DNA of 64,000 bases, taken from contig CAUEEP010000939.1 in the NCBI GenBank assembly GCA_958450365.1, positions 1,178,001 to 1,242,000 on the forward strand, given 5' to 3'. The position numbers and the translations under genes are program-made. Shown here piece by piece: positions 23,501-33,380 of this stretch; the stretch's first letter is position 1, and every line of letters begins with the position of its first letter. The notes below the pieces were generated by a model. It was not told the origin of the DNA, did no database searches, and worked only from the letters and a program-made list of their open reading frames with translations. The stretch comes from Mesorhabditis belari. Taxonomy: Eukaryota; Nematoda; Chromadorea; Rhabditida; Rhabditidae.

Positions 23501-25364
23501 TTATACATGCGTTTTTTTCTCCCATCACGGTCTTCCCAAGAATCACCTCGCATTTTTTTCGTATCCAAAGAACCCATCTTATTCCCGGAGCTTTCCTTGA
23601 GACCGACAAACCAATTATGCAAATCATCGCCGCGCACGGGCACCCCTCCTCCTCGGACCACTTCTTTCCCCATTCAATCCTCTTCCTGACTTTTGAGCAA
23701 AATTTATCAGAATGTCTCTTCCTGAATTTTTTGGGATAAATTAGAAATTTATCGATCTAAATGGCTTCTTTCTAATATTTTCTTTTACAGGTCATGAAAC
23801 GCTCCGCCGAAATGACGCCACCGGTGACTGCTACTCGACGCGACTGTGTTCGTCTTCGTGGACTTCCATACGAGGCTCGAGTTGAGGATGTGGTTCGCTT
23901 CCTCGGAGATCACGCTCGGAACATTGTCTTCCAAGGAGTTCACATGGTTTTCAATGCACAAGGTGAGGGTTTTGGGTTTAGTCGGGTACAAATATCTTAG
24001 AATAGGTCAAATCCCTTTATAAACGAGTAATTATTAAAATTTTTAGGCCATCCGTCCGGCGAGTGCTTCATCCAGATGAATTCTGAGCAAGCGGCTTCCG
24101 GATGTGCTGCAACCACTCACAACAAGTTCATGAACACTGGCAAAAAGCAGCGCTACATCGAGGTAGTTCGCTTAAATAATTCAATTAAAATTTTTCTTGT
24201 TTAGGTCTTCCAATGTTCGCCCGATGATATGCATTTGGTTAGTGATTACACACGACATGACGTTTACGTTTAATATCGTTTACGCATACTTAACGTATTA
24301 CATTTTCTTCTAAACTATAAATTTTAGGTGATGCAGGCTCCACAGCAAGCCGCTGCCCCCGCTCCACCGCTCATCCTTCCACAAGTGCAGCCTCGTTTGC
24401 CTTTCCCGATCACCGCTCCGTCAGCTGCTATGCCTCTACCATTTGGTGCTATGTACTGGCCATATCCATCGCCACCTGTTTCGCCAAACATGATGCTTGG
24501 TTCGGGAGGACAGGTATCCATTGCTTGAGTATATTGGCTTTGAAGAAACAACCCTTATATTATATCTATAGTGGTGTAAAATCATGATCCCTGGCACAAC
24601 TTGAACACCAAATTTGGCGAAAGAGTAACTCTTTTTCACACATATCAATTGGGCTTTTCTGGAAACTGTGGTTTTTGGTTGTTGCTTTCCACCTTGGAGT
24701 AGAAAAAAGAGTGGCGGCAAAGAGTCTCTTCAGGGGTCTTGCTATGTCCTTTTTGATGCATTTATCTCGATTCGGCTAATTTTTGGCAAAGGGAATAGAG
24801 ACGGGCTTAACCTTTGGCAAATGTCATAATGCTTATGTCTTTGGATAAAGTTGTTCTCTTGCTTTCGATTACCTAGTCTACGATTTAGAAGATAGGCTCA
24901 ACGATTGAACAACTTTATTCGAAAAATGGTCAACGATTAGGGCTGAATATCCTTGGTTGATTGTGGTCACTGTGCTCAAAATTTTTGCAAGAAATGTAGA
25001 AATTTTATTGGAAACGTAAATTTTGAGCATAGGAGACTTTCCTGCTTGTTTTATAATACTTATTTTCTTTTTTTCAGGTGCTTGTAACCGGAATCACTTT
25101 CGGCGTCACCGCACAAGACATCATGCATCAGTTCACCACTCCGGATACTGCTGTTGAGAGTGTGCAAATGCTCAGGTAGCTACTGGTTTTTGAAAATTGG
25201 ATTTAGCTTTTGCTTTTAGATGGCCAACAGCTACGACGACTGGAGAGGCACTTCTGCGCGTTCGTCCAATGACACTTGCTGATGCTCCTCAACTCTTGGT
25301 TGATCCGGCTCAGTTTGGACTCGGTCAGCCGATGGCTCCACTTTTCCCACTTATTCACACTTAA
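5519..25364 (+). CDS. ESRP (worm sym-2): Epithelial-splicing-regulator (ESRP/Fusilli/SYM-2) RNA-binding protein
   Basis: Nuclear RNA-binding protein that controls alternative splicing, with hnRNP F/H-like RRMs. Exons: 5519-5581, 6393-6563, 7354-7528, 12471-12525, 16814-16924, 18115-18174, 18454-18516, 19038-19090, 22092-22186, 22630-22839, 22933-23013, 23791-23962, 24047-24162, 24205-24237, 24328-24513, 25078-25175, 25220-25364. Phases agree at every junction, giving about 628 aa plus stop TAA (human ESRP1 is 681). RRM1, residues about 165-250: [13 protein letters not shown] then [18 protein letters not shown]2, about 265-350: [44 protein letters not shown]3, about 395-486: [47 protein letters not shown] Pro/Ala-rich linker (487-548) and a degenerate RRM-like tail follow. 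The N-terminus has the family LRQVIHPLL segment. The 81-base exon at 22933-23013 is less certain and could be a cassette exon. Exons between 5581 and 6393 may be missing. A 3' UTR intron at about 25366-25559 is possible. Confidence 0.93.
5667..5735. repeat. 20-bp tandem repeat
   Basis: Three and a half copies of GACACAATAGCTCAATAAGT in intron 1 of the ESRP-type gene. Confidence 0.9.
6130..6204 (-). repeat. tRNA-derived (SINE-like) repeat, family 1
   Basis: On the minus strand it has an A box (TGGCGCAGTCAGGAGCGC) and a B box with a good T arm (CCGGGTTCGACTCCCCGG), but no sensible anticodon arm. Relatives lie at 8101-8175 (+) and 15882-15972 (-). The shared segment GCGCGCTTGTCTACGGCCC shows one family of mobile tRNA-derived units rather than independent tRNA genes. 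Confidence 0.65.
6733..6812 (+). repeat. tRNA-derived repeat, family 2, copy 1
   Basis: Contains an A-box-like TGGCCTAGTGGATAG and a B-box-like AAGTTCGAGTTC. Almost the same 70 bases recur at 7072-7146, about 340 bases on. Acceptor and anticodon arms do not fold canonically, so a SINE head or tRNA pseudogene is more likely than a working tRNA. Confidence 0.6.
7072..7146 (+). repeat. tRNA-derived repeat, family 2, copy 2
   Basis: Second copy of the unit at 6733, with a slightly better B box (AAGTTCGAGTCCC). Both copies are preceded by CAACTGCTTTGG, so the duplicated unit includes that leader. Confidence 0.6.
7707..7792 (-). repeat. tRNA-Leu/Ser-like (type II) pseudogene or SINE
   Basis: The minus strand reads GTCGCCATGGCCGAGTGGCT, typical of type II (Ser/Leu) tRNAs, followed by a long variable arm and AAGGGTTCAATCC. 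The T stem and acceptor do not pair well, so it is not called a functional tRNA. Confidence 0.5.
7899..7988 (+). repeat. tRNA-like repeat with intact A and B boxes
   Basis: ATGGCTCAGTGGTTAGAGCG followed by a perfect T arm (GAGGGTTCAATCCCCTC). The middle is too long for a normal anticodon arm (TCCGA and TCGGA flank about 20 bases) and the acceptor pairs only partly. It could be an intron-containing tRNA, but a SINE head is more likely given its neighbours. Confidence 0.5.
8101..8175 (+). repeat. tRNA-derived repeat, family 1, second copy
   Basis: Nearly identical to the reverse complement of 6130-6204, with extra differences in the B box (GGCTTCGACCCCCC). Two tandem 40-base units with AGTTTACTGTATCT precede it. 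A hairpin-like motif, TACGGGCTTTTTCTCAGCCG, follows about 50 bases on and also accompanies the first copy near 6013. Confidence 0.65.
9278..9456. repeat. 36-bp minisatellite
   Basis: Five copies of a 36-bp unit containing GCGGTGAGCGACTGGGCTGT and TCCTCACCCAAGCC, in a GC-richer island within intron 3 of the ESRP-type gene. Because 36 is divisible by three it stays open in several frames, but nothing suggests translation. Confidence 0.92.
10036..10060. repeat. GT dinucleotide microsatellite
   Basis: About twelve GT units in intron 3 of the ESRP-type gene. Other short arrays in the window: AATAGC-type hexamers at about 49823-49863 and another GT run at 60138-60157. Confidence 0.9.
11384..11498. 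ncRNA. Candidate structured RNA in an ESRP intron
   Basis: Three nested stems can be read directly. The outer stem pairs GAGAGC (11384-11389) with GCTCTC (11493-11498). Hairpin 1 pairs ACGGTT (11390-11395) with AACCGT (11403-11408). Hairpin 2 pairs GCACCCAT (11453-11460) with ATGGGTGC (11476-11483), with a further GGGT (11462-11465) and ACCC (11471-11474) pair inside. The stretch is GC-rich in an AT-rich intron. Function and strand are unknown; a snoRNA-like gene or a solo retroelement end are alternatives. Confidence 0.35.
12780..13205. repeat. Decayed copy of the GGGTTGTCCAGTT palindromic MITE
   Basis: Matches the internal sequence of the 27604-28171 element (GGAGAGGTCGTTTTCGAAAA, GTAGAGGAGATCTTCAGCTT) and ends with the same GGACAACCCAATA terminus, here repeated three times in a row. 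The opposite terminus is not seen. It sits in intron 4 of the ESRP-type gene. Confidence 0.75.
14105..14222. repeat. Purine-only GGAAGAAA tract
   Basis: About 115 bases that are almost purely A and G on the plus strand, made of GGAAGAAAGAAA-type units. Such mirror-symmetric purine tracts can form triplex DNA. Confidence 0.85.
14741..15330. repeat. Mariner-like non-autonomous element, copy 2 (inverted)
   Basis: Begins with a mariner-style terminus, TTAGACCGTCCAGAAAGGCT, and continues as the reverse complement of the 1170-1500 repeat, including CATCATTTTGTCGCCTTTTT. No open reading frame of note. Confidence 0.7.
15882..15972 (-). repeat. tRNA-derived repeat, family 1, third copy
   Basis: The minus strand carries GGTGCAGTCGGGAACGCGCT (A box region) and GGGTTCGATTCCCCGCC (strong B box). 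The central part is longer and GC-rich. More diverged than the copies at 6130 and 8101. Confidence 0.6.
17190..17815. repeat. Long palindromic MITE
   Basis: The left arm (about 17200-17300, with AACCAAGCCGGTTCAAG and GAACGCAAGGAATTTTTTAG in inverse form) pairs with the right arm (about 17705-17810). A second internal inverted pair surrounds TTCTAAGTCGACCAATCTTT-type sequence. No coding capacity. In intron 5 of the ESRP-type gene. Confidence 0.75.
17826..18010. repeat. Half-copy of the GTGGGACAAATGCG element family
   Basis: Starts GGGAGTGGGACAAATGCGAT and continues with TCTAAAAATCTGATATTAAC, matching the left half of the elements at 32288 and 39873. The right arm is missing. It directly abuts the palindrome at 17190-17815. 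Confidence 0.7.
20290..20641 (+). promoter_or_regulatory. Candidate internal promoter and alternative first exon of the ESRP-type gene
   Basis: Within the 3-kb intron before RRM2 lies a pyrimidine-rich, GC-richer block (20300-20600), then an ATG at 20617 with eight codons (MFHPMKPA) plus one base, ending at a strong donor (T|GTAAGTG) at 20641. The phase (1) is exactly that needed to join the exon at 22092. This would make a short isoform lacking RRM1 and the N-terminal domain. Confidence 0.45.
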
Positions 25365-26744
25365 GGTTAGTTATTCGGTTTCTTGATTAAATAAATTTAT
25401 CAGCAAATTGAATAGTCTATTAAAAAGGGGAAGGAGTTCAGTATAGGCCGTACAACCAATAAGGCTGATTTTTTTGTTGCGTTGGCTTACTGTAGTATGA
25501 GAAAATGTATCTTTAAACTACCACTAAAGTTTAAATCCATATGAAGTTTATTTTTTAGAAGTCGACTGACCTATTCCAAGGAAATCTACGCGTGTGAGCT
25601 ACCCATTCAAACAACAACAACAACCATCACAACTTATAGCACTTCGTCGTCAACAATTTTCCTACGTGTAAATCGTGCATCCATTTATTTTTAGCCGAAC
25701 TAATCCCTTTCTTTTTATCAGCACCCACTTATAGACTTTCCACCTTTTAATCAGTCTTTTAATGTTTCTGTTTTCTGGAAGTGTCTAACAAGTTTTATCT
25801 CCTTTGACTGACCTTTCTTACGCACGTTTGTGATAATTGTTTGCTGTTTTTTTCTTTTTACCCTTTGTGTTTTACGAGAGAGATTGTTTTGGGGTGTTTT
25901 TGATGTGAGTTCCCCAACTATTCCCAATGGCTTTTGCATTCGGGGAGATTCTCCATCAAATTTGACCCCCCACCCACCCATTCGTGTTTTCCGTTCTGTT
26001 ATTATTGCCTTTTTATTGTGATAAAAAAAGTATTTGAGAAATTCTCGTCATTTCGAACAAGTTCATAATTGAGGTGAATTCGAGTCGGTTTTTAATATGT
26101 GTCAACCAAACCAACCTGCTTTTTGTGACTAATTAAGTTTTCCATATGTACTTTGTGACAAATTTAATGTTGGCAAATCATAATTGAACCAATCATGTAC
26201 TGTAACTTTCAGAAATAATCCTCCTATTATGCATCTAATGCCATCATTCCTTTTTATCGCGTTTTGAAATATTTCTACAGAAACCGATCGACCCTCTTTG
26301 AAACATTCCCAGAAAACTTGCATTTTCTCCCCGCTTCTCCATAATGAACCGTGAATTGTGTGAGTACTCTTTGAATTTTTCATTTCAAATTCACACCACG
26401 TCCAATCATCCACAAATTTTTCATAATTTATTTTTTAAGGGAAACGATTTCTGGACTCGTTTTTTATGTTCAAAATTTGCATTTTCCCCTTTCCCGAACC
26501 CGAATCCCCGACAAACATAATAGTCAAAGAAGCGTTTAAACAATTTTCGATAAGTGTAGTGTATAAAATCCCAAAATATGTGTACCCGTTTTACCCTTTT
26601 TTTCTTCTTCTTCTTGAAGCCTGATAAATTTGTTTGAGAAGCTGGTGTTCAAAAGGTTTAATCGTTTGGGTCACACAAACAGTAGAATACAAGGCATAAT
26701 GACGAATTCAGAGCTGTAACAATGCGAAAAAAGCACACAAGCAA

Positions 26745-26935
26745 ATAAGGAAGAGCAACGGCCAGCATTTGTCTTTGCCCAAATTTGCATAGATGTCTCA
26801 GAAAGTGTCGGAAAATCGAAAATTTGCATTTAAGCCACACAGTAAAAAGAGTTTCAAGCGGTGAATGATCATTTTCCATCCATCGCTTCATTTTTCTCAA
26901 GTGCGACCACTTTCTCTCTACATACAATGGGATTT
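26745..26935 (+). repeat. Copy of the 5' segment of the 42856 gene
   Basis: About 180 bases that match 42695-42864 (TTGCCCAAATTTGCATAGAT, CCACTTTCTCTCTACATACA) up to and including the ATGGGATTT|GTAAG start and donor site. No downstream exons of that gene follow here; a mariner-like terminus (TTGGGTGGTACGAAAAG) begins seven bases later. It may be a truncated duplicate promoter or a dispersed repeat. The rest of 25365-27430 shows no gene. Confidence 0.55.
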
Positions 26936-27603
26936 GTAAGTTTTGGGTGGTACGAAAAGTTTGTGCGCTTTTTTTTTGGGAGACGGTCTCAAACTCAAGC
27001 AATTTGAACGTGCAATAGCTCATTCGAAAGCTAATTATCAAGCGGATTCAACGAAAAAAACCCGCTTATCGATTCATTGCATTTTAAAGTTTTTACAGAT
27101 GTTTTTGGTAGAAATGATCAGACCGTAAAAAGTGCAAAAATAGCGTTTCGTCGGTTTTTCCCTTAGAAACCTCGACTAAAAACATGTTTTTCGTGATCAG
27201 GGTCAAAAATTACCCCAAGAAATTTCAACTTAACTTATTTAAAAGCAAAAAAGTTGAAAATTTTGTCGCGGACGGGCTTTTTCTTTCTTTTGGTAACACA
27301 CCAACCGTAAAAAACCGTAAAAAAAACCGTAAAAAATGCATTTTAGTGATGACTTGCTAAAAGAAAGGAAAATAAAGAGAAAAACGAAAGAAAACGCAGC
27401 GAATCGACGCGATAAATAAAATAAAAACTACACAAAATTGATTAGGTGAATCTCCGTTCGTGTTCTCTTAAACCTCGCAAATCGGTGCGCTTTCTTCTAA
27501 TTGACTTTTTTTCATCGGTTGGCCCCGTCCCTCTTTCCACAATTGGCGATCTCTTAAACAAAACATTATAATTTCTAAGTTGGAGCTGATTAAATTAAAA
27601 TTA

Positions 27604-28171
27604 TTGGGTTGTCCAGTTATGAATGCGCGTTTTTTACTATTTTGTAAATTTCTCAAGATACCGAAATCAAGAAAAAGATATATATGAGTATTATTCGAAA
27701 GCTGAAGATCTCCTCTACATTTTGATATAAAAAGTTTTTGAATTTGTTCAGCTTTTGGGCAAATTGACTGCACAGAAGAAGAGGTGGCCAAAAAATGGAA
27801 GGGTGCCTTTGGATCAAGTTTTGGCTCCGCTCAAATTGAGTTAACCGTTTGATGTTTGGCCAATAGATATATCAATACAACTTTAAAAAAATATAACAAT
27901 TTCAGAGCATCTTTACTTTTCTTTTCTTTTTTGGGCGGTTATTTTACACCATAAAACTTGAGGAATAGCTGGAATGGGTTTTTTCGAAAACGACCTCTCC
28001 CTTTGTGCAGTCAATTTGCCCAAAAGCTGAACAAATTCCAAAGGTTTTTATATCAAAATGTAGAGGAGATCTTCAGCTTTCGAATGATATATAACACTCA
28101 TATGCATCTGTTCGATATCTTGAAAAATTTACAAAATAGTAAAAACACGCATTCATAACTGGACAACCCAA
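27604..28171. mobile_element. 568-bp palindromic MITE with TA target duplication
   Basis: Ends are TTGGGTTGTCCAGTTATGAA and its inverse TTCATAACTGGACAACCCAA, flanked by TA. The interior is itself inverted (TTTACTATTTTGTAAATTT to AAATTTACAAAATAGTAAA). Copy B of the duplication has the uninterrupted empty site (AAAATTAGAAGCC) at about 34835. Terminus and TA target fit a mariner-type non-autonomous element. Confidence 0.92.
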
Positions 28172-28397
28172 TAGAAGCCTAGGTTTTAATGAATAAAAAA
28201 CCTTTTACTTTGAAGCTACTTATAAGCTAATTACTTACTTAAAAGCTAATTACTTACTTAAAATTTAACTACTAAAGTTTGAAGTTACTTACTTACTTAA
28301 AGTTACTGACATTTAAATTTACTGACAGTTACTAACTTAAAAGCTTTTCTAAAGTTTTAAATTTATGGCTCTTATGATTCTCAAGTCAACGCTTTCA

Positions 28398-31300
28398 TTA
28401 ACCAATCAACCAAACCAATTTTGCAAGCAGATCAAACCTGAGATATGAATAAAATGAGTAAACAAGAAACAGAGCCCAAATATTCCACGGAACGTCAATA
28501 GCGAGTTCGATCAAAAGCGCTGAAATAACTTGAAATGGAAGTAAATAAATAACTTGAAATGGAAGTAAATAAAGAGACTCACCTGAAAAATAAATGGTTG
28601 CTGTTTCCTCATTCAAGACATGGTTGAGGTATCTCAATGCAGCCACGATATCTAACACTAGCGACAGACTGATGGCGATCAACTGAAACAAAAAACGTAA
28701 TATGCTTTTGGTTTATTAATATTTATATATGTTGTGTCCGATTTAGATTTCCGGCCGATTTAGATTGAACTTATCGCGGACGTCCGATTTAGATTACAGT
28801 CTATATCGGACGTCCGATTTAGATTCAATCTAAATCTTATATAGATTGATCAATAATATAAACATGCTGAATATATGTTCTTAAGCGTTTTCTGTAGTTT
28901 TCTGCATTTTTCAAAGGTCTTTTATTGATTACAGTCTATATCGGACGTCCGATACAGATCGAACAATAATAAACGTGCTTAACCCATTCGAAACCGCAGC
29001 GTTTTTTCTTTTTTTTTCGTCTACGGACCAAGCCCTTTTTTGACATTTTTGACTCCGAAGCAGTTTATTTATGGTTGGAAAGATGTAAGAGAGTCTCCTA
29101 CACCATTTATTTTTGATGAAGAACGATTTGGATTTGACTTCAGTACTTTTCAAGATCCTATCGATTATTGTTCTTATTTTATCGACGACAATATTTTAGT
29201 AGGCGAATCTAATAAACATGGAAAAAGGAAAACAAACTGGCAGGATTTCGATGCAAAATCTTTCAAGCTCTTCCTGGCTTCAAATGGGAATCGTCAAATT
29301 ACCGAGGATTCGTGACTACTGGAGTAGCAGGCCTGGATTAGGAGGATTTTCCCACATGTCCCACATTATGTCAAGAGCAAAATTTGAATCTATTCTTCGA
29401 AACCTGCGTTTTTGTGATAATGAACTGGATCCTGCAGGAGATCGGCTTTATAAGATTAGAGCTATTATGGAACGTTTCAATGCAAAACCAGAGACTGCAT
29501 TGATTCCGGGTAAATATGAAACATCTTTTTTTGCCCACGTAATTTGTAGATTTGCTACAATTGGAATATACATGTAATGCTGAAAAACAGCAAAAAAAAG
29601 CAATTAATTGAATGAAAATAGCTCAATTAGCGCTGCAGCGAATGGGTTAATATATGTTCTTAAGCGTTTTTTTGCAATTTTCTGCGCTTTTCAAAGAAAT
29701 TTTATTGTCTTTTTTTTGAGAATTTTTTGTTTTCTTGTTTTCCTATTAAATGCTTACTATTATCCTATTAAAGTTAAAAACTACAGAAAACGCTTAAGAA
29801 CATATATTAAGCATGTTTATATTATTGTTCAATCTATATAAGATTTAGATTGAATCTAAATCGGACGGACATCTAAATCGGACACACCATATATTTTACT
29901 AGCCTTACATTCAGGATCCAGACCACTTGTGCATAAACGGGTTTCTCGGTTCTCAGCGCTTGAATCGATTGGAACAACCAGAGAAAGAAACAGGCAAAAA
30001 AGATCAAACTGACGTACTAAAATTAGGGATACCAATTTGGATAGCTCATATAATTATTGTAAATACTGTAATAGAACGGCAGGGTAGAGGGGGGAGGGAG
30101 AAAATAGAACGATCTCCTCGAATAGAACGGCAGTGTACACAAGTGTACAAATTACGTTTTAAATCTAAAAATTTTTACTTTTTCTTGAAAATCACTTGTG
30201 TTTAACGTCTTTTTAGCGTAAATTTTGTTGTTTTTATCTTTTTTTGCTTTTTGACGGGGTGGGACAAATGCGACCTTTTTTTGCGCACCTGGACATTTTA
30301 GCACCTTTTTTTTTGCTGGAAAAGGCCTTAGGAAAGGTCGTAGAGCTTCAAAAATGTTTTCATAGAAGGGAATCGTATGCGTGGATTCCGAATTTCGACA
30401 AATCAGACCTCGCTGACACGTCAAATTTGGGCTAAAAGGCAAAAACTACGCAACTTAACGCTTTTCCGCAGTTTTTGCCTTTTAGCCCAAATTTGACGTG
30501 TCAGCGAGGTCTGATTTGTCGAAATTCGGAATCCACGCATACGATTCCCTTATATGGAATTTTTATTCCATATTCCCTTATTTTCGAAGCTCTACGGCCT
30601 TGCCTAAGGCCTTTTCCAGCAAAAAAAAGGTGCGCAAATGTCCAGTTGCGCAAAAAAAAGGTCGCATTTGTCCCACCCCCTTGTTTTTATCTTTTTCTGC
30701 TTTTTACATTATTATTATAAGTAATCGAAACGGATAATGATTGCTTTGATAATACTGATGTTTAATTTATGATTTTCACTTTTTCTCGTTCATTTTTGTT
30801 ATTTGGTCTGAGTTTATACTTCAGTGTTTATTTTTAAATTACTAAAACTAAAATATTTTTTGTACATTCTGGCATGGGGGAAAACATAAAAACCGGGGTT
30901 GGTTTGGATTCTCGATCAGTCCGTAAAGTTGCATTTAGCCCGAAATTCTTTCAAGAGATTGGGGAGCAGAATTGCAGCAAACGGAGACGACAACGACCTG
31001 ATTCATTGTTTCAAGTCGTCTGCATTGATTCCTTCCAGTTTACAGGTTTGCTTTATTGATTTAATTATCTTATTTTCTGTTTGTTATAGATGCTGAAAGA
31101 TGCTCGGATGGAGATGGAAAGCGAAGACCTTTTGGGGCCGCTCGCATCGACGGGATTTCAAGAACACCGACGGAGGGATGATCAAGGAGAAAATGATGAA
31201 TTCATTGATTCTGTGCCCGTATCCATGAACGTTCCAAACGGTTTAGTGTTCTAAATGCGAAAAATTCCAAACCATTTTACTAAGTGATGAGAAATAGAAA

Positions 31301-32254
31301 AAGAAAATTTTGAAATAGTTAAGCACAGCTACTGCACAACAATTTCAAAAAATAAATTCAAGAAAACTAACTCATCGCTTAGCAAAATGGTTTGGAATTT
31401 TTCGCATTTGGAATTCAAACCGTTTGGAACGTTCATGGATACGGGCACTGATGTTTCTATTGATTGCGATAGTTGAATTGTTAATTTTTTGTTACTACTT
31501 GTTACCATCAAGAACACCGATGAAGGAATGATCAAGAAAATGATGAATTCATTGTTTCTGATGTTTCTATTGATTCCGATAGTTGAATTTTTTTTCCCCG
31601 CGGGGGCGTGGGGTTTTTCTGAGTTTCTATTGATTGAATTGTTAATGGCATGCCGTTCAATTACAGTATTTACGGTAATCAAATTAGATAAGATTTTTGA
31701 TAACTATCAATTTTTATCTCTACCGACAAAAACCCACAACGACTTGCGGTCCACTGGCAACAATCACCGGAAGAGTAAACAATGCAACGAACAAGAAAAT
31801 GCTGGCATTGAGAATGGTGATGAAGGTGAAGCCACACTGAAGTTTTAAATGATTCAAAAAAAGCTAGGCAATTTTGAGGGTTTAAATGTGTCCAACCCTA
31901 GAGCCCAGGCAAGAGAAGGGTATTCAAGTCAAAGCAGGACTTGGTTAAAATCTTGAAGCTAAAAGAACTTCAGTTTATGTTTTAATGAAGCCGAAGCCCT
32001 TAAGACCTTCATTACTTTGCTATTTTTTAGTTCTTTAAGCCGTTCTTTATAAGTTTATGTTACTGGTTATAGGTTTAGTCTATGACGTTTTCATATTCCA
32101 TAGCAAAAATAGCAATTTAAAAATAACTAGCATTTATAATTTCAACTATTGAACTAACTTTTGCAGTACCGATGCCCGAACAACAACAACAGCTGTAGTC
32201 GGTAACTAACGGCTCCTTCTCAACGACTCTGTTCGGACGCCAACACCAAATCAT
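28398..32254 (-). CDS. Four-pass membrane protein, LAPTM-like, copy A (possibly decaying)
   Basis: Minus-strand exons: 32159-32254 (ATG, Cys-rich, SCCCCSGIGTAK), an exon starting at 31836 (GFTFITILNASIFLFVALF), 29909-30016 (YVSLIFFACFFLWLF), 28583-28682 (LIAISLSLVLDIVAALRYL) and 28398-28519 (ending DLLAKLVWLIG, stop). Each of the last four supplies one hydrophobic segment. A short Cys-rich N-terminus followed by four membrane spans resembles the lysosomal LAPTM4/5 family; this is an inference from topology. Compared with copy B the second exon has an 8-base insertion that shifts its frame and a G-to-A change destroying the donor; a weaker donor upstream (CCGCAA|GTCGTT) would keep phase. The transposon relics lie inside its introns. 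Confidence 0.6.
28733..29889. mobile_element. Outer transposon with GTGTCCGATTTAGAT termini
   Basis: The left end TGTGTCCGATTTAGATTTCC and right end CATCTAAATCGGACACA are inverted repeats, with several further CGTCCGATTTAGAT copies inside and inverted GTTCTTAAGCGTTTTCTGT arms. The piggyBac relic at 28983-29646 is nested inside it. No own transposase frame is seen. Copy B (about 35932-36960) has lost part of its right arm. Confidence 0.65.
28983..29646 (+). mobile_element. piggyBac-like deletion relic, copy A
   Basis: Bounded by TTAA on both sides (28979-28982 and 29647-29650) with CCCATTCG termini, as expected for piggyBac. Inside, 29040-29577 encodes the N-terminal part of a PGBD/DDE_Tnp_1_7-type transposase in two frames: MTFLTPKQFIYGWKDVRES in one, then MGIVKLPRIRDYWS and FESILRNLRFCDNE with DRLYKIR in the next. 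The frameshift lies near 29265-29285. The catalytic Asp region and C-terminal Cys domain are missing, so it is non-autonomous. Confidence 0.85.
30252..30682. repeat. Palindromic element of the GGGTGGGACAAATGCGACC family
   Basis: Begins GGGGTGGGACAAATGCGACC and ends with its inverse at about 30680. The inner arms (GTCGAAATTCGGAATCCACG and inverse) meet near 30465. Same family by terminus as 32288-32750, but with unrelated interior. Paralogue at 37349-37777. Confidence 0.85.
30874..31254 (+). pseudogene. Plus-strand coding-like fragments nested in the LAPTM-like intron, copy A
   Basis: Two open blocks separated by a possible intron (31046-31089): one with FSPKFFQEIGEQNCSK, one starting MLKDARMEMESEDLLGPLAS and continuing with an acidic RRDDQGENDEFIDSV to a stop. 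Copy B keeps the same blocks with changes and an extra upstream block. I do not recognise the protein; it may be the remains of a transposon-encoded gene. Confidence 0.3.
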
Positions 32255-32287
32255 TTCTAAAAGACAATACAGTTCTGTCCATTCTGT

Positions 32288-32750
32288 TCGGGGAGTGGGA
32301 CAAATGCGACCTTTTTTTCCGCACCTTGCCCATTAGCGCACCTTTTTTCGCGTTTTAAAAAAGCTCTAAAAAGCGAATATTAACCAATTTCTATTCCAAA
32401 TGTTGTTTTTCTAGGTAATTTGAGGGTGTAGAATCAAAATTTTGACATATCAGAGCTTGTGGAGACAAGCGGACGGAGTTATACAAAGAGAAAAATCGAC
32501 AATTTTCTGTAATTTGATCTAGCCGTTTTGTCTTTCAAATTGGTTCCACAAGCTCTGATATATCAAAATTTCGATTCTACGCCCTAAAATTACCTAGAAA
32601 AACAACATTTGGAATAGAAATTGGTTAATATTCGCTTTTTAGAGCTTTTTTTAAAACGCGAAAAAGGTGCGCTAATGGGCAAGGTGCGGAAAAAAAGGTG
32701 CGCAAATGTCCGGGTGCGCAAAATAAGGTCGCATTTGTCCCACTCCCGAA
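32288..32750. repeat. Palindromic GTGGGACAAATGCGACC element, copy A
   Basis: Arms run from GGGGAGTGGGACAAATGCGA at 32290 to TCGCATTTGTCCCACTCCC at 32748, symmetrical about a centre near 32500. Just upstream of the first exon of LAPTM-like copy A. The related copy in the second duplicate (39873-40877) is expanded by an internal duplication. Confidence 0.85.
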
Positions 32751-33380
32751 TTTCGAAAAGAAAAAGTAAAAAATTGGATGATTTGTTTAATAAATTTTAA
32801 AATAAAGATAATTTGGTTTCTTTCGAAACTTTCGAAACTTTTGAGGGAATTTAGAATGAAATCATGTGATCAAGAAGAGAAAGAAAAAGAAAAGAAGGCC
32901 TTTCGGAAGGAAGAAGTGATAACACTTTTCCTCCCCTCAAAATTTTTGTCATAAAATTCGTCACCCGCCGCCGGAAGCTGAGCAGCAATTTGAACAACCG
33001 AGAACAAACTGAATTTATGTGTTGAGGAGTGAGATTATCTACTCCTATTAACTATGATCAATTAATTTTGACCATGATCAATTGATCATGTTCAAATCAA
33101 TTGATCTGTCCCACTTACTTTTCTGAAACATTTTGTCAAAATCCTAAAATTTTTCGAAAACAACTTTTTAAGTAACGGGTTTTTTAGTAGCTTATCCCTT
33201 CATCTTTCACTATGTAAATGCCCATACTCCAATATTTTGTTGTTTTTTTAAAACCTTTTTTTTCGTAAAACTTGAGAAAAAAAGGTGGTGCAAAAGTCTT
33301 GTCTCACTAAGAAAATTTGTATTTTCCCTTTGCCTTTGTTTGTTCTCATGAATTTTTTTGTACTATATTTTTATTTTTAG

